Assembly: GCA_016926595.1 (NCBI GenBank) | Contig: JAFGOG010000168.1 | Span: 1 to 28,688, forward strand | Direction of reading: 5' to 3' | Source: Anaerolineae bacterium | GTDB taxonomy: Bacteria > Chloroflexota > Anaerolineae > JAAYZQ01 | Length of the DNA: 28,688 nt | Part shown: positions 27,101 through 28,688 of the stretch, one piece after another | Numbering within the stretch: the stretch's first letter is position 1 | Layout: the number at the start of each line of letters is the position of its first letter | Notes under the pieces: model-generated | Seen by the model: only the letters and a program-made list of their open reading frames with translations | The model's database searches: none | What the model was told of the DNA's origin: nothing | Translations under genes and position numbers: made by a program

Positions 27101-27843
27101 CGGGCCGGGTGTACAGCGAGCAGGCGCTGACCATCTATCAGACGATCGGTGACCGGCGGGGCGAAGCAACCGCCCTGAGTAACCTGGCCGGCATCAGCCA
27201 TCAGCTCGGCGACCTTGCTGCCACCCGTCATTATTACGAACGTTCGCTGGCCCTATGCCAGACCACGGGCGACCGGCAAAGTGAGTCGGGCGCTTTGAAT
27301 AACCTTGCATTGGTCCTCCACGATCAAGGCAACTACCAGGCGGCCCAGCGCTACGCCGAGGAGGCGTTGACCATCAAGCGGGCCATCGGCGACCGGCGTG
27401 GGGAAGGCTATGCCCTGAACCACCTGGCGCTTGCGCTGGAGGGTCTTGGAGATGTGGAAGCCGCTGCGGCTGCTTACGAGCAAGCTCTGCAGTTGCGGCG
27501 TGAGATCGGCCAGTTGGCTTGCGCGGTGGACGACGAGGCAGGTCTAGCTCGTGTGGCCCTGAAGCAAGGTCGGATAGACCTGGCTGCATCCCACGTGGAA
27601 CAGGCGCTGGGCGGCATCGCAGAGCGTGGCGTGGAGGGCATAGAGTACCCGGTCAGGGTTTATCTGACTGCTGCCGATCTATTCCAGGCCACTGGCCAGC
27701 CGGATCGGACAAGGGAGATGCTGGCCGCAGCTGATAGGCTGGTGCAGGAGCGAGCGGAGCACATCGGCGACGAAGCCATACGACGTGGCTTCCTAGAGGG
27801 GGTGCCGCTGCACCGCCAGCTCTACGAGCGACTCCAGGCCTGA
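24184..27843 (+). CDS. Zinc-ribbon / class III adenylate-guanylate cyclase / AAA ATPase / TPR signalling protein
   Basis: The 1219-residue protein has several modules. Two zinc ribbons open it (CPQCQAENPDQAKFCLECG and CPQCGAALPPQAKFCFECG, residues 3-45), then a Pro/Ala linker. A class III cyclase domain follows (about 98-275) with metal-binding Asp108 (FSDVRGS) and Asp152 (LMGDAILAFFG), and transition-state residues Asn230 and Arg234 (INLAAR). An AAA/NB-ARC-like ATPase has Walker A GESGVGKT (Lys338) and Walker B LLEDIQWADD (Glu469, Asp470). A helical region and TPR repeats with about 40-residue spacing run from roughly 870 to 1110. The cyclase catalytic residues look intact, except that the usual purine-selecting Lys of the xKFIGD motif is Arg (ARLMGD), as in related large cyclases. 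It probably makes a cyclic nucleotide or acts as an ATP-driven signalling switch. Ligand and partners are unknown. A GGAG ribosome site precedes the ATG by 7 bases. Confidence 0.92.
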   Translation: MQCPQCQAENPDQAKFCLECGAKLQAVCPQCGAALPPQAKFCFECGARIEAPAPTLPPAPTPAALPPTDAALAEALKRLIPKEFAERLLATRGKAGSERRMVTILFSDVRGSTSMAEKLDPEDVMEIMNGAFEVLIPPVYKHEGTLARLMGDAILAFFGAPLAHEDDPERAIRAALEIVAGAKEYAARLEQERSISGFNVRVGINTGLVVVGEVGSDLRVEYTAMGDAINLAARMEQSAPVGGILISRDTYLQVRGLFEVQALEPVTVKGKAEPVQVYVVQRAKPRAFHLATRGVEGIETRMIGREGELKRLQDAFLLAHEDGERQMVTVVGESGVGKTRLLYEFEGWVEQIPQPIRYFRGRAGPELQNVPYALLRDLFVLRFDIQDSDPARVVRDKLERGLGEWLGTDGQGQMKAHLIGQLLGFDFSASPHLQGVLDDAKQLRDRALIYLDDLFRAAAALATVVILLEDIQWADDSSLDVINHLAGTLGARDHAPFLFVCLARPTLHDRRLHWGEGQTFHARLELHPLSTMDSRRLVAEILQRVGEVPTSLRDAVVSGADGNPLYVEELIKVMIEEGVIVKSPAGDLYGDDGRGPWHVEQSRLADLRVPPTLTGVLQARLDSLPMDQRAILQQAAVVGRTFWDLVVVRIGQATGEGLGEEDVPVVLSALRSREMVDHKETSAFAGAQEFIFRHAALREVAYESILKKVRRGYHALVADWLMEQSRERTSEYTGLIAEHLEKAGRTDEALAYLWQAGDQAAAQYANGEAVRFFSRALDLLQTVEQEPVEACKQEYVLLSGREGAYKLLGNRQAQATDLERLTALAEGMDDVRCCGEVALRYAAYYDAVSDFPAAFGAAGRAIQCSEQAGDLPKKIDGMVAQARALWRQGTFDQAEQHLLEALALSQQHDYQRGMGNSLQSLGNVRFFKGDLQGARTYWEEALTLHRAQGQRRNEAMTLGNLVAACGSQRDLIPGRVYSEQALTIYQTIGDRRGEATALSNLAGISHQLGDLAATRHYYERSLALCQTTGDRQSESGALNNLALVLHDQGNYQAAQRYAEEALTIKRAIGDRRGEGYALNHLALALEGLGDVEAAAAAYEQALQLRREIGQLACAVDDEAGLARVALKQGRIDLAASHVEQALGGIAERGVEGIEYPVRVYLTAADLFQATGQPDRTREMLAAADRLVQERAEHIGDEAIRRGFLEGVPLHRQLYERLQA

Positions 27844-27884
27844 GACTCGAGTTTCCGGTGTAGGTGCTCAAAAACCTCAAAACA

Positions 27885-28439
27885 CTACGGTGTGAGCATC
27901 ACCTCTATCTCTAGTGTCTCGCCGGCGCGAGAGGGCAAGGAGAACGGCGCGCTGGTAACAAGCCGTTGGCCTGTGGAGTTTTCAAAGACGGCCCAGCGAA
28001 ACGGCCCTTGACCGAGCAGGCTTGCGGATAGCCACCATGCTTTCGTCGCCGTACTGCCGACGACCTGATCCGGGAGCCCCTGCCAACCTTCGACGGCGTG
28101 CCAGCTACCAGAACTGTCCTGCCATTGGACAGTTGTCCATAGCTGTGAGGCCGCCGCCGCTGTAAACGGAGGAGCAAACTGGATGTGCAGTATGACCAAC
28201 GCCCTGTCGGGTGTTTTGCTTTCCGCCGGCAGGGCTTCAGGCAAGGGCGGGGGCGCAAGGGTTGGCTGAGGGCCGGGCGTTGGGGTTGGTGTTGGCGTCC
28301 GCGTCGGGCGGGGTGGCAGGTCTGCACTCGCCGCTTGCGCCGCCGGCATGGATGACAGTAAAATGACAGCCATTGCTACGGCGATGATGATCAAGGCCAT
28401 CCAGCCGTCTAACCGCGTGATCTTGTGCACAGGTCCCAT
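27885..28439 (-). CDS. Small secreted or membrane-anchored protein with Pro/Thr-rich linker
   Basis: Read leftward, the product has about 184 residues. The start is basic (MGPVHKITRLDGW), followed by a hydrophobic helix (MALIIIAVAMAVILLSS) and a possible cleavage site after AQA. A low-complexity linker PTRTPTPTPTPGPQP comes next, then a domain of about 110 residues rich in beta-strand and tryptophan (LWTTVQWQDSSGSWHAVEGW). The linker is a common Chloroflexota surface-protein feature. I do not recognise the C-terminal domain; it looks like a small beta-sandwich. ATG 28439 is preferred because GGAGGG lies about 10 bases upstream; an ATG at 28457 would add six residues. It ends 41 bases from the converging cyclase gene and follows another minus-strand gene closely, probably in one operon. 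Confidence 0.7.
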   Translation of the reverse strand: MGPVHKITRLDGWMALIIIAVAMAVILLSSMPAAQAASADLPPRPTRTPTPTPTPGPQPTLAPPPLPEALPAESKTPDRALVILHIQFAPPFTAAAASQLWTTVQWQDSSGSWHAVEGWQGLPDQVVGSTATKAWWLSASLLGQGPFRWAVFENSTGQRLVTSAPFSLPSRAGETLEIEVMLTP

Positions 28440-28476
28440 CCGTTTATATCCCTCCATCGCCTGTTGTTTGCTGTGT

Positions 28477-28688
28477 CTACCGCTTTGGCAAGCGCGATAG
28501 GCTGTGTTTCTTTGCTCTGCTCAGGGGCAGGTCTTTCGGCGTCAGGCCCCGGCCTGGGGCGGAGTAGACCGGCCCCAGGATGTTGTTGTAAGGCAGGCCC
28601 CGGATCTCGTCGAGCTCTCGTATGGCGCCGTAGGTCGTGCCGGCGTCGGCCGAATCGGCCTGGGCATAGACCGGCGTGCCGGGCGGCA
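28477..28688 (-). CDS. Unidentified protein, C-terminal part only (5' end outside window)
   Basis: An open frame enters from the right edge on the minus strand and ends at TAG (28479-28477), giving 70 codons. It contains ADSADAGTTYGAIRELDEI, RGLPYNNILGPVYS and PGRGLTPKDLPLS, and ends in a basic tail (RAKKHSLSRLPKR). Codon use is GC-rich in third positions, which supports real coding. I do not recognise the family. The following gene starts about 37 bases further on the same strand, so the two are probably co-transcribed. Confidence 0.55.
   Translation of the reverse strand, partial: PPGTPVYAQADSADAGTTYGAIRELDEIRGLPYNNILGPVYSAPGRGLTPKDLPLSRAKKHSLSRLPKR

Noticed and set aside
27844..27884. Bidirectional terminator between the converging cyclase and secreted-protein genes
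   Set aside because: Only short imperfect pairings (4-5 bp, with bulges) are visible and there is no U-run, so it could not be supported.

Overview
The window looks like a chromosomal segment of a member of the Chloroflexota (Anaerolineae/Caldilineae-like). This is inferred from gene style only. The pointers are a lipoprotein with an 8-residue repeated stalk, a secreted protein with a Pro/Thr linker, a very large zinc-ribbon / class III cyclase / AAA / TPR protein, and an anaerobic-type set of glycoside phosphorylases. Most genes are GC-rich and tightly packed. No tRNA, rRNA, CRISPR array or intact insertion sequence was seen. No gene-free stretch reaches 300 bases; the longest (23915-24183) holds a promoter and a gene remnant.

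Region 1 (1-6240). A partial ArsR-type repressor gene on the minus strand has its own sigma70-like promoter and a palindromic operator. It diverges from a five-gene plus-strand run: both subunits of the glycine-cleavage P-protein (gcvPA, gcvPB, with an ATGA overlap), an ATP-NAD kinase/AcoX-like protein, and two short-chain dehydrogenases. The T and H proteins are not in the window.

Region 2 (6241-23914). This is a carbohydrate-uptake and phosphorolysis locus. A LacI-family repressor sits behind a consensus promoter and two closely related 12-bp palindromes. It is followed by a complete Opp/Dpp-type ABC importer: lipoprotein, two permeases and two ATPases. Then come a GH2 beta-mannosidase, a frameshifted remnant of the 3' end of a GH3 beta-glucosidase, a GH130 mannooligosaccharide phosphorylase, a family 1 solute-binding protein with no signal peptide, a GH94 phosphorylase of unclear specificity, and a GH94 cellobiose phosphorylase. 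Together they suggest import of glucomannan- or beta-glucan-derived oligosaccharides and cytoplasmic breakdown. Breakdown would be by energy-saving phosphorolysis to mannose-1-phosphate and glucose-1-phosphate, plus beta-mannosidase hydrolysis. No secreted glycanase is present, so the cell would depend on oligosaccharides released elsewhere.

Region 3 (23915-28688). An antisense remnant resembling bacterioferritin lies just upstream of a near-consensus promoter, which drives the 1219-residue cyclase/AAA/TPR signalling protein. Converging on it from the right are a small secreted or membrane-anchored protein and the 3' end of an unidentified gene.

The most unusual items are the signal-less solute-binding protein embedded among phosphorylase genes, the two gene remnants (GH3 and bacterioferritin), the paired LacI-type palindromes, an 84-nt nested inverted-repeat element before the first permease gene, and the P-protein / NAD-kinase-like / double-SDR operon.
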